This document shows, one piece after another, positions 25,099 to 32,209 of a stretch of DNA of 64,000 nucleotides (positions within the stretch are counted from its first letter, which is position 1; every line of letters begins with the position of its first letter). The position numbers and the translations under genes were made by a program. A model generated the notes under the pieces. That model had not been told where the DNA came from and ran no database searches. It worked only from the letters and a program-made list of their open reading frames with translations. Source of the stretch: JADLDB01 sp040752975 (lineage in GTDB: Bacteria > Myxococcota > Myxococcia > Myxococcales > Myxococcaceae); the NCBI GenBank assembly GCA_040752975.1, contig JBFMHF010000004.1, positions 52,991 to 116,990 on the forward strand. Direction: 5' to 3'.

Positions 25099-25878
25099 AT
25101 GAAGGACAAGCAGCTCATCCGCGCCTACGGCGATCGACGCGACGACGGCGTCCTCCAGCTCTCGTTCACGCTGCCGGTGCCGCTGTCCGACAAGGCGAAG
25201 GAAGCCGCGCAGCTCTACTGCACCAGGCTGGGGCTGACCGAGGTGAAGGTGGCGGCCGCCGAGCGAGCGGCCGAGCACTACACCTTCTTCGTCGTCTACG
25301 CGAAGAGCCCGGTGGTGATCGACTACGCCGCCATCGACGCGCCGGAGATCGTCATCCGCAAGCTGGGCTTCGCCGAGCTGAACCGCGAGATCGAAGAGGA
25401 GATCGGCCGCAAGGTGATCGTCTTCGGCGCTTGCACCGGCACGGACACGCACACCGTGGGCATCGACGCGATCCTCAACATGAAGGGCTTCGCCGGCGAC
25501 TACGGGCTCGAGCGCTACCCCTGGTTCGAGGCCTACAACCTCGGCAGCCAGGTGCCCAACGCCGAGCTGATCCGCCGCGCGAAGGAAAAGAACGCCGACG
25601 CGATCCTCGTCAGCCAGGTCGTCACCCAGCGCGACGTGCACAAGGAGAACAGCCGGCAGTTCATCGAGGAGGCGAAGAAGCAGGGCGTGTACGGCAAGAT
25701 GACGCTGCTGCTCGGTGGGCCGCGCGTCGATCACAAGCTGGCGCTGGAGCTGGGCTTCGATGCCGGCTTCGGTCCGGGCACCAAACCGTCCGACGTCGCC
25801 AACTTCGTCGTCCACCAGGTGCTGCAGCGCATGGGGAAGGAAGCGAAGGGCACGCACTACGAAGGAGAGCCCGCGTGA
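25099..25878 (+). CDS. kamE: Lysine 5,6-aminomutase, beta (B12-binding) subunit
   Basis: Predicted 259 residues from ATG 25099. The Rossmann-type cobalamin domain carries the base-off motif DTHTVG (Asp116, His118, Gly121) in CTGTDTHTVGIDAI, and a lysine 11 residues after that histidine (Lys129 in LNMKGF). That spacing equals that of the cobalt-binding His and PLP-binding Lys of the studied clostridial enzyme, so this lysine is the likely PLP anchor. LLLGGPRVDH and FGPGTKPSDVA complete the B12 fold. The N-terminal part is the dimerisation domain. It overlaps the next gene (GTGA). Confidence 0.93.
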   Translation: MKDKQLIRAYGDRRDDGVLQLSFTLPVPLSDKAKEAAQLYCTRLGLTEVKVAAAERAAEHYTFFVVYAKSPVVIDYAAIDAPEIVIRKLGFAELNREIEEEIGRKVIVFGACTGTDTHTVGIDAILNMKGFAGDYGLERYPWFEAYNLGSQVPNAELIRRAKEKNADAILVSQVVTQRDVHKENSRQFIEEAKKQGVYGKMTLLLGGPRVDHKLALELGFDAGFGPGTKPSDVANFVVHQVLQRMGKEAKGTHYEGEPA

Positions 25879-26285
25879 GCGACGTGAAGGGAGTCGGCCT
25901 GTCGGTGACGGTGCGCCTGCGCATGTCCAGCCACGACGCGCACTACGGCGGCAACCTCGTGGACGGCGCGCGCATGCTGGGGCTGTTCGGCGACGTGGCC
26001 ACGGAGTTGCTCATCCGCCTCGACGGAGACGAAGGGCTCTTTCGCGCCTACGACTCGGTGGAGTTCCTCGCCCCCGTCTACGCCGGCGACTACATCGAAG
26101 CGCAGGGCACCATCACCCAGGTGGGGAACACCAGCCGCAAGATGACCTTCGAGGCGCGCAAGGTGATCCGATCTGCGCCGGAGATCAACGACTCCGCGGC
26201 CGAGGTGTTGAATCCCCCCGTGGTGGTCTGCAAGGCGAGCGGCACCTGCGTCACCCCGAAGGACAAGCAGCGGAGGACGGCATGA
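25875..26285 (+). CDS. kal: 3-aminobutyryl-CoA ammonia-lyase, hotdog fold
   Basis: Predicted 136 residues from GTG 25875, overlapping the kamE stop. Hotdog-fold features are RMSSHDAHYGGNLVDGARMLGL (helix with the catalytic region), FLAPVYAGDYIEAQGTI and SRKMTFEARKV. In lysine fermentation this enzyme removes ammonia from 3-aminobutyryl-CoA to give crotonyl-CoA. Its identification rests on fold plus operon position between kamE and kce; a generic thioesterase would look similar, but the context is strong. Confidence 0.85.
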   Translation: MSDVKGVGLSVTVRLRMSSHDAHYGGNLVDGARMLGLFGDVATELLIRLDGDEGLFRAYDSVEFLAPVYAGDYIEAQGTITQVGNTSRKMTFEARKVIRSAPEINDSAAEVLNPPVVVCKASGTCVTPKDKQRRTA

Positions 26286-27115
26286 CCGCACACGCACCGA
26301 TGGTGATCACCGCGGCGATGGTGGGCGCCGAGACGACGCGCGAGCAGACGCCGCACCTGCCGATCACTGCCGAGGAGATCGCCGAGGACGCCGCGAAGTG
26401 CCGCGAGGCCGGCTGCGCCATGGTGCACCTCCACGTGCGCACGCCCGACGGCAAGCCCAGCCAGGACACCGAGCTCTTCCGCGCGGCGATCCGCGCCATC
26501 CGGAAGAAGTGCGACGTGCTGATCCAGGTCTCCACGGGCGGGGCCGTGGGCATGGGCGTGGACGAGCGGTGCGGCGGGCTGAAGCTGACGGGCGACGATC
26601 GACCGGACATGGCCACGCTGTCGACGGGCACGGTGAACTTCGGCCCCGACGTGTTCTGGAACCCGCGGCCGCTGATCCGCGACATCGCCACGCGCATCAA
26701 GCAGCTGGGGATCAAGCCCGAGATCGAGTGCTTCGACGTGGGGATGATCGACGAGGCGCGCGCGCTGGAGAAGGAAGGCTTCATCAGCTTCCCCGCGCAC
26801 TTCGACTTCGTGCTGGGCGTGGGCGGAGCGCTGGCGGCGTCGGTGGAGGCCCTGGACTTCATGCGCTCCTACATCCCGCAGGGCTCGACGTGGACGTGCG
26901 CGGCGATGGGGCGGCACCAGCTGCCCTTCGTCGAGCTGTCGGCGGAGCGGGGCGGCAACGCGCGCGTCGGGCTCGAGGACAACATCTACGTGTCGAAGGG
27001 CGTGCTGGCGAAGGGGAACTACGAACTGGTGGCCGAGGCGGCGAAGCGGGCCGCCTCGAAGGGCCGTCGCCTCGCCACGCCGCAGGAGGCCCGTGAGCTC
27101 CTCCGCCTCACCTGA
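26282..27115 (+). CDS. kce: 3-keto-5-aminohexanoate cleavage enzyme (BKACE family)
   Basis: Predicted 277 residues from ATG 26282, overlapping kal by ATGA. It belongs to the DUF849/BKACE family: metal-binding His pair in AMVHLHVRTPDGKPSQD, then STGGAVGMG, TLSTGTVNFG, EIECFDVGMI and the late RVGLEDNIYV block. The enzyme splits 3-keto-5-aminohexanoate with acetyl-CoA into 3-aminobutyryl-CoA and acetoacetate. The family has many substrates, but the surrounding kam genes make this assignment firm. Confidence 0.92.
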   Translation: MTAHAPMVITAAMVGAETTREQTPHLPITAEEIAEDAAKCREAGCAMVHLHVRTPDGKPSQDTELFRAAIRAIRKKCDVLIQVSTGGAVGMGVDERCGGLKLTGDDRPDMATLSTGTVNFGPDVFWNPRPLIRDIATRIKQLGIKPEIECFDVGMIDEARALEKEGFISFPAHFDFVLGVGGALAASVEALDFMRSYIPQGSTWTCAAMGRHQLPFVELSAERGGNARVGLEDNIYVSKGVLAKGNYELVAEAAKRAASKGRRLATPQEARELLRLT

Positions 27116-28115
27116 CGTGCGGTCGCTCGCCCGGAGGGCCAGAAGCGCGCTCGTCCTCTCCGTCGCGCTGCTCGCCTGCGGGCCGACGGAGGAAAACCCG
27201 CTGTCCCGGACGGGCCCGGTCACCGGCGCCTTCACCGCGCCTGACGGCCTCACCGGCGACGCGTGGCTCTTCCTCTACCGTCCGGGCGAGGGGCCGCCCG
27301 GGCCGCCGTCCATTCCCGTCACGGCCACGGCGGTGAGCGCGCTCCGCCTGCCGACCGATCCCCGGTACGTCTTCGGACAGGTCCCGGCCAACCCCTACCG
27401 GCTGTGGGGCTTCCTCGACGTCGATCAGGACTTCGATCCGTCCTTCGACGTCCTCGCGCAGCCGACCGCGGGCGATCGCACCGGGGAGGGCGTCGAGCTC
27501 CAGGTCCAGCCGGGGCGCGGCGCCACGTCCGACTACCGCGCGGCCACGCACGTCGAGCACGAGCCGCCGGCCTTCATCCTCGAAGGCGTCACCACCGACG
27601 TGGTGCTGGACGATCTCGAAGGCGCGACGACACCGCTGACGCTGGTCGCCGATCCGCTCGGGCGCTTCGATCGGGCGCGGACCGTCTTTCCCATCGGCCT
27701 CATCGATGCGGACAACGACGGGCGGCCGGACGATCTCGACGGCGATCAGGCGCCTGATCTCTCGCTGCAGCTCTTCCTGCGGTGGCTGCCGCTGCCCGGG
27801 CAGCTCTCCCCGGACGCCACCGTCATCGTCCCCCTGGCCTTCGATCCCTCGCCGATCCTGCGCACGCTCAATGGCCAGCTCGGGGTGGAGGTCACGCTGA
27901 CGCGCCTGCAGGCCTTCCTGGTTCCGGCGGCTCAGCAGCTCACGCGCGGCGCTGACGGACGCCAGCAGGTGACGCCCTTCGGCCAGCCGCCCGGCGGAGC
28001 CTACGAGTTGATCGTCCTCTCCGCGGGCGGTCAGTACTGGCGCCTGCCCAACTCCCTCGGGGCCGACACCCCTTCGCAGGCGGTCCGCTTGCACTTCGAC
28101 AGGGTGTCCCGCTGA
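27093..28115 (+). CDS. Putative lipoprotein
   Basis: Predicted 340 residues from GTG 27093 (overlapping kce by 23 bases); GTG 27117 in frame would avoid the overlap and still leave a full signal peptide with lipobox SVALLACGP. The mature part is beta-rich with Asp/Pro-rich loops (DVDQDFDPSFDVLAQ, DADNDGRPDDLDGDQAPD) that resemble calcium-binding EF-loop or thrombospondin-type-3-like turns. No family recognised. It follows the kam genes but is probably unrelated to lysine breakdown. Confidence 0.7.
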   Translation: MSSSASPDVRSLARRARSALVLSVALLACGPTEENPLSRTGPVTGAFTAPDGLTGDAWLFLYRPGEGPPGPPSIPVTATAVSALRLPTDPRYVFGQVPANPYRLWGFLDVDQDFDPSFDVLAQPTAGDRTGEGVELQVQPGRGATSDYRAATHVEHEPPAFILEGVTTDVVLDDLEGATTPLTLVADPLGRFDRARTVFPIGLIDADNDGRPDDLDGDQAPDLSLQLFLRWLPLPGQLSPDATVIVPLAFDPSPILRTLNGQLGVEVTLTRLQAFLVPAAQQLTRGADGRQQVTPFGQPPGGAYELIVLSAGGQYWRLPNSLGADTPSQAVRLHFDRVSR

Positions 28116-28140
28116 CGTAAGCTCTGAGGCCTCTCCCCGC

Positions 28141-30120
28141 ATGGCAGCGAACTCCGACTCCGACTCGGTCATCGCCAATCCGCTGCGGGCCAGCGGCCTG
28201 GTGGACGCCGGGGCCATCGAGAAGGGGCGCAGCTACGTGCGCGAGCACGGAGGGCTGCTGTCCGACGCGCTGTTGCGGCTCGAGCTGGTGAAGGAAGGCG
28301 ACTTCCTGCGCACCTTCGCGGAGCTCTATTCCACGCGCTTCGTCAAGGCGGAGAAGCTCAAGACGCTGCGGCTCGATCCGACGCTGCTCGATCGCCTGGG
28401 CGTGCGCATGGCCGAGCGGCTGCGCATGTGCCCCATCCGCTGGGACGAGAGTGCGAAGGACGTGCACGTGGTGGCCGCCGTCCCCCTGTCGTCCAGCCTG
28501 GAGCCCGAGCTGCGGCAGGTCCTCGGCGCGCGCACCGTCTCCGTCTATGTGGCCTCGGCTGGCGGCGTGTCGGCGCTGATCAAGAAGGCGTACTACCAGC
28601 AGCACGACGCCTTCGATCAGGTGACGGCCAACGGTGCGGGGCCCCAGCTGACGAAGCCCGTCGACACCAACGTCGACGACAGCCCCTTCGATCACGACGA
28701 GCCGACGGCCCAGCGGCCTGAGCCGACGGTGATGGTGTCGCTCGATCAGATCGCGAACCCCGAGGAGGTGAAGACGACGGATCGCGCGCCGGGCGCGGAT
28801 CGGGAAGACAAGATCCCCACCGGTGAGGTCCTCGCGGCCGAGGCGGGCGGCGGCAGCACCGACGGGAAGACCGTGATGGTCAACCTCGAGGCGCTCACCA
28901 TCGCCACGCTGCGCCGCGAGAACGCCCGGTACCGAATCGCCCAGGAGTTCCACCGCCGCGTCACCCTCGAGCGCTCCGTGGAGGCGATGGTCGACCGGCT
29001 CCTCTCGGTCATCTTCGAGCTCCTGCCCGCCGATGGCGCCGCGGTGTGGCTCACCACGGGGCAGTACGCGTCGAAGGCCAAGGCGGGCGATCGCCGCATC
29101 GAGGTGCCGCGCGCCGTCATCGATCAGGCGCTGTCGTCGCCCAACGGCCTGCTCGCTCACAACGCCCTGGTGGACGAGCGCTTCGATCGCAGCCAGTCGG
29201 TGATGATGCGCGGCGTGAAGAGCGTCATGGCCGTGCCCATGCGCGCCCGGGAGAAGGTGATCGGCATCCTCTACGTCGAGTCGGTGTCGATGAGCGCGGC
29301 CTTCACGGATGAAGACGTGCCGCTGCTGGACGCGATCGCCTCGCAGGCGGCCATCCTCCTCGACAACGCCGCGCTGGTGACGCAGGTGCAGCGCGAGGTG
29401 GAGACGCGCGCCAGCCTCTCGCGCTTCCTCTCGCAGGCCGCGGTGGACGAGGTGCTGTCAGGCCGGATGAAGGTGAACATGGAAGGGCACCTCGAGGAGA
29501 TCACGGTGCTCTTCGCGGACATCCGCGGCTTCACCAACATGTCCGCGCACATGCGCCCCGAGGAGGTCGTGCGCTTCCTGAACGCCTTCTTCGCGGAGGC
29601 AGTGGACGCGGTGGAGCGCCACGGCGGCATCGTCGACAAGTTCATCGGCGACTGCGTGATGGGGCTGTGGGGCGCCGTCGGTCAGCGGGAGGATCACGCG
29701 CGCAACGCGATCACGGCGGCGATGGAGCTGGTGGAGCGAGGCGCGCGGATCCGGGTGCAGGGTGAGCCGCTGCAGGTGGGCGTGGGCATCAACACGGGCC
29801 AGGCCGTCGTCGGGGCCATCGGCGCGCAGCGGCGCCTCGACTACACCGCGATCGGCGCCACGGTGAACCTCTCGGCGCGCCTGTGCGGCATCGCCGCGCC
29901 CAACGAGGTGCTGATCACCAGCGACACGTTGATGCGCGCGGGCCCGGGGGTAATCGCCGCCCCCGGAGAGGCCGTCATCTTGAAGGGCCTCGACGTGCCC
30001 ATCGTGCCCTACGCGGTGCGCTCCATCGCCCAGCCGCTGCAGCTGAAGGAAGTCGCCCCGCCGAAGAAGATCGGCCACGACACGGTGCCGTCGCTGCCGT
30101 CCCCGCTCAAGCCGAAGTGA
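28141..30120 (+). CDS. Adenylate cyclase with MshE-N-like, GAF and class III catalytic domains
   Basis: Predicted 659 residues from ATG 28141. Domain order: N-terminal region (about 10-150) like the MshEN/GspE-N nucleotide-binding module, an acidic linker, a GAF domain (about 275-435, ending VPLLDAIASQAAILLDNAAL), then a class III cyclase domain (about 445-625). The catalytic domain has both metal-binding aspartates (FADIRGFTN and DKFIGDCVMG) and substrate residues Lys (VDKF) and Asp (LDYTAIG) that favour ATP over GTP. MshE-N modules bind cyclic di-GMP in known cases, so this may link c-di-GMP or another ligand to cAMP production. No membrane segment, so cytoplasmic. Confidence 0.85.
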   Translation: MAANSDSDSVIANPLRASGLVDAGAIEKGRSYVREHGGLLSDALLRLELVKEGDFLRTFAELYSTRFVKAEKLKTLRLDPTLLDRLGVRMAERLRMCPIRWDESAKDVHVVAAVPLSSSLEPELRQVLGARTVSVYVASAGGVSALIKKAYYQQHDAFDQVTANGAGPQLTKPVDTNVDDSPFDHDEPTAQRPEPTVMVSLDQIANPEEVKTTDRAPGADREDKIPTGEVLAAEAGGGSTDGKTVMVNLEALTIATLRRENARYRIAQEFHRRVTLERSVEAMVDRLLSVIFELLPADGAAVWLTTGQYASKAKAGDRRIEVPRAVIDQALSSPNGLLAHNALVDERFDRSQSVMMRGVKSVMAVPMRAREKVIGILYVESVSMSAAFTDEDVPLLDAIASQAAILLDNAALVTQVQREVETRASLSRFLSQAAVDEVLSGRMKVNMEGHLEEITVLFADIRGFTNMSAHMRPEEVVRFLNAFFAEAVDAVERHGGIVDKFIGDCVMGLWGAVGQREDHARNAITAAMELVERGARIRVQGEPLQVGVGINTGQAVVGAIGAQRRLDYTAIGATVNLSARLCGIAAPNEVLITSDTLMRAGPGVIAAPGEAVILKGLDVPIVPYAVRSIAQPLQLKEVAPPKKIGHDTVPSLPSPLKPK

Positions 30121-30234
30121 CGCTTCCCCAACGTCGTAGAGGAACACCGTGAATCCCCGGCTGTTCACGACGTCTCGAAACGCGGTACAAGCGCATCGGT
30201 CGTAGAAGTCGTCTTGTCTTTCCGGGAGGTTGCC

Positions 30235-30813
30235 GTGTTCGTCCCTGTGCTCGCTCTCGCCCTCGCGGCGGCCCCGTCGGGCCCGCTGACCCTGGTGAAG
30301 GCCGCTGACGCCGAAGTCCAGAAGGTGCTGCAGAGCGACACGCCCACGCCCGAGAAGCTGGCGGCCAAGGCCGACGAGTTCATCGACTTCTTCGAGCTCG
30401 CCAAGCGGGCGCTGGGCAAGGAGTGGGGGAATCTCAACAAGAAGCAGCAGGACGAGTTCTCTTCCACCATGAAGGGCGTGCTGCGCGCCAGCTACGCGCA
30501 GAAGGCGATCAGCGATGGCCGCGGCAGCGCCAAGGTGGAGTACGGCGACGAGCTGATCGAGGGCAACGAAGCCACCGTGAAGACGACGCTGGTGGTGAAG
30601 CAGGATCGCTTCCCCGTCGTGTACAAGCTGTTCCGCTCCGACGCGAAGAGCGCCTGGAAGATCTTCGACGTCGTCACCGACGACGTGTCGCTGGTGGCGA
30701 CCTACAACGATCAGTTCCGTCAGGTGATCGGCAAGAAGGGCTTCGACGGGCTGCTCAAGTCCCTCAAGGCCAAGCGCGAGCAGCTCGAGAAGACGACGAC
30801 CGCGCAGAAGTAG
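30235..30813 (+). CDS. MlaC/Ttg2-like periplasmic phospholipid-binding protein (HpnM-like)
   Basis: Predicted 192 residues from GTG 30235, preceded by GGGAGG. Signal peptide VFVPVLALALAAAPSG is followed by the MlaC/Ttg2D pattern: early AKADEFIDFFELAKRALGKEW, YAQKAISD, VKTTLVVKQDRFPVVYKLFRS, AWKIFDVVTDDVSLVATYNDQF and the terminal GFDGLLKSLKAK. MlaC carries phospholipid across the periplasm. No mlaDEF or mlaA genes are here; instead a transporter of the MmpL type follows two genes later, as hpnM/hpnN do in hopanoid clusters. Function in lipid traffic is inferred. Confidence 0.82.
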   Translation: MFVPVLALALAAAPSGPLTLVKAADAEVQKVLQSDTPTPEKLAAKADEFIDFFELAKRALGKEWGNLNKKQQDEFSSTMKGVLRASYAQKAISDGRGSAKVEYGDELIEGNEATVKTTLVVKQDRFPVVYKLFRSDAKSAWKIFDVVTDDVSLVATYNDQFRQVIGKKGFDGLLKSLKAKREQLEKTTTAQK

Positions 30814-30818
30814 GGCGC

Positions 30819-32150
30819 TCAGCGCCGTCGGCGATCGAGCAGGGCCTTGAGCGCCTCGGCGCCGGGCAGCCCAAGCCGGCCGCCCCGTCGGTTGGTGGCC
30901 CGCCAGGTGAGCGTCTCCACGGCGTCGAAGATCCGATCTCGCAGCCCCACGGCGACGGGCGCCTCCAGCTTGGGGACAGGAGGCGTCGGCGTGGCGGGTG
31001 CGGGCGGCCTCCACCTCGGCGCGCACGGCGTCGCGAGGGCAAAGCTGCCGGGCCGCGCGAGCAGCACCGGGCCCGTCCACTCGGGCGCCAGGGCGGGTGG
31101 CTCCAGCTTGCGCGCCACCTTCCCGAAGGACTCGAGGGCGCTGTCCACCTGGGCGTCGGTGGCGGTGGCGGCGAGGGAGAGGAGGAGGCGGGAGCGGCTC
31201 CGTGCCATCAAGCCGCGGCAGGCCACGTTGAGGTCGGCCAGCGCGCGAAGCCACTGTTCGCACAACGACTCGTCGCCCATCCACACGGGGATCCAGGGCG
31301 TCACGCACGGCCCGGTGTCGAGCCCCAGTCCCCGAAGGCCGTCGATCATCTGCTGGGCCACGTCGAAGACGCGCGCGCGCCGCGGGCCCTCGGTCGTCGC
31401 GAGCTGCAGGGCCCGCGAGGTGGCCGCCAGCGACGCGGGGGCAGGCGGCGCCCCGCACCTGCGCAGCGCGGCCACGAGCGCCTGGGGGCCGGCCAGCGCC
31501 ACGCCCGCGCCGGGGATCGCCTCGCCGAGGAAGGCCAGTTGCAGCGTCACCTGATCCTGGAGCCCGAGCGACTCGACCGCCCCCAGCCCGCCTGGCCCCA
31601 GCACGCCCAGCCCGAGCTGATCCACCACCACCAGGGAGGCGCCGGCGCGCTGGCTGGCCTCGGCGTAGCGGTGGAGCGGCAGCAGTTCGCCCGTGTGGCG
31701 ATCGACCGCGCTCACCACCATCGCCGTCGCGCCGGAGGAGAGGGCGCGCTCGGCTTCTTCCGGCGACGTGACGGCGAGCGCACCCGGCAGGAGCGACAGG
31801 CTGCGCGCCTCCACCACCACCCCCGCCTCCGCGAGGCACGCCAGCGCCGCGGCAGGCCCGTCCACCACCGCGACCGCCTCCACGCCAAGCAGGCCGCGGA
31901 GGCGATCCTCCAGCTCTTCCTGTGCGCGCGAGCGCTCCGGCCGCGCCAGGCCGTACCTGCGCAGCGCCGCCTGCGCTGCCTCACGGACCCGCGCGTCGCC
32001 CCCGAGGCCGAGGAGATCTCCAGTGCTGACGTTGATCAACCGCGCGCCGTCCGATTCGATCTCCGCAGCCCCGGGCGCCGAGTCCACCCGCGCGTTGCCC
32101 ACCACCCGCTCGGGGGCGAGGCGTTCCAGCGCGTCGGGGTCGAGCGGCAT
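30819..32150 (-). CDS. Degenerate alpha-oxoamine synthase-like (KBL/BioF fold) protein lacking the PLP lysine
   Basis: Predicted 443 residues from ATG 32150. The sequence follows class II aminotransferase-fold alpha-oxoamine synthases (INVSTGDLLGLGG, VVVDQLGLGVLGPGGLG), but key residues are gone. The segment that should hold the Schiff-base lysine (TFSKALGG-type) reads TLQLAFLGEAIPGAGVALAG with no lysine at all, and the VDEAH histidine stretch is replaced by VDQLG. The Gly-rich SGGSR block near the N-terminus is also missing. About 90 extra residues, Pro-rich then Arg-rich, are added at the C-terminus. Normally such enzymes join an amino acid to an acyl-CoA; this one probably cannot and may act as a binding or regulatory protein. 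Confidence 0.75.
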   Translation of the reverse strand: MPLDPDALERLAPERVVGNARVDSAPGAAEIESDGARLINVSTGDLLGLGGDARVREAAQAALRRYGLARPERSRAQEELEDRLRGLLGVEAVAVVDGPAAALACLAEAGVVVEARSLSLLPGALAVTSPEEAERALSSGATAMVVSAVDRHTGELLPLHRYAEASQRAGASLVVVDQLGLGVLGPGGLGAVESLGLQDQVTLQLAFLGEAIPGAGVALAGPQALVAALRRCGAPPAPASLAATSRALQLATTEGPRRARVFDVAQQMIDGLRGLGLDTGPCVTPWIPVWMGDESLCEQWLRALADLNVACRGLMARSRSRLLLSLAATATDAQVDSALESFGKVARKLEPPALAPEWTGPVLLARPGSFALATPCAPRWRPPAPATPTPPVPKLEAPVAVGLRDRIFDAVETLTWRATNRRGGRLGLPGAEALKALLDRRRR

Positions 32151-32209
32151 CGGACGACTTCTAGCGGCATTGGCTTCCCGTTTGAACTTCGACTAGGGAC
32201 GCGCCACGC

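Noticed and set aside
29458..31839. A 793-codon minus-strand open frame
   Set aside because: Antisense to the cyclase and MlaC-like genes; low-complexity translation. The genuine minus-strand gene in the area is in a different frame at 30819-32150.
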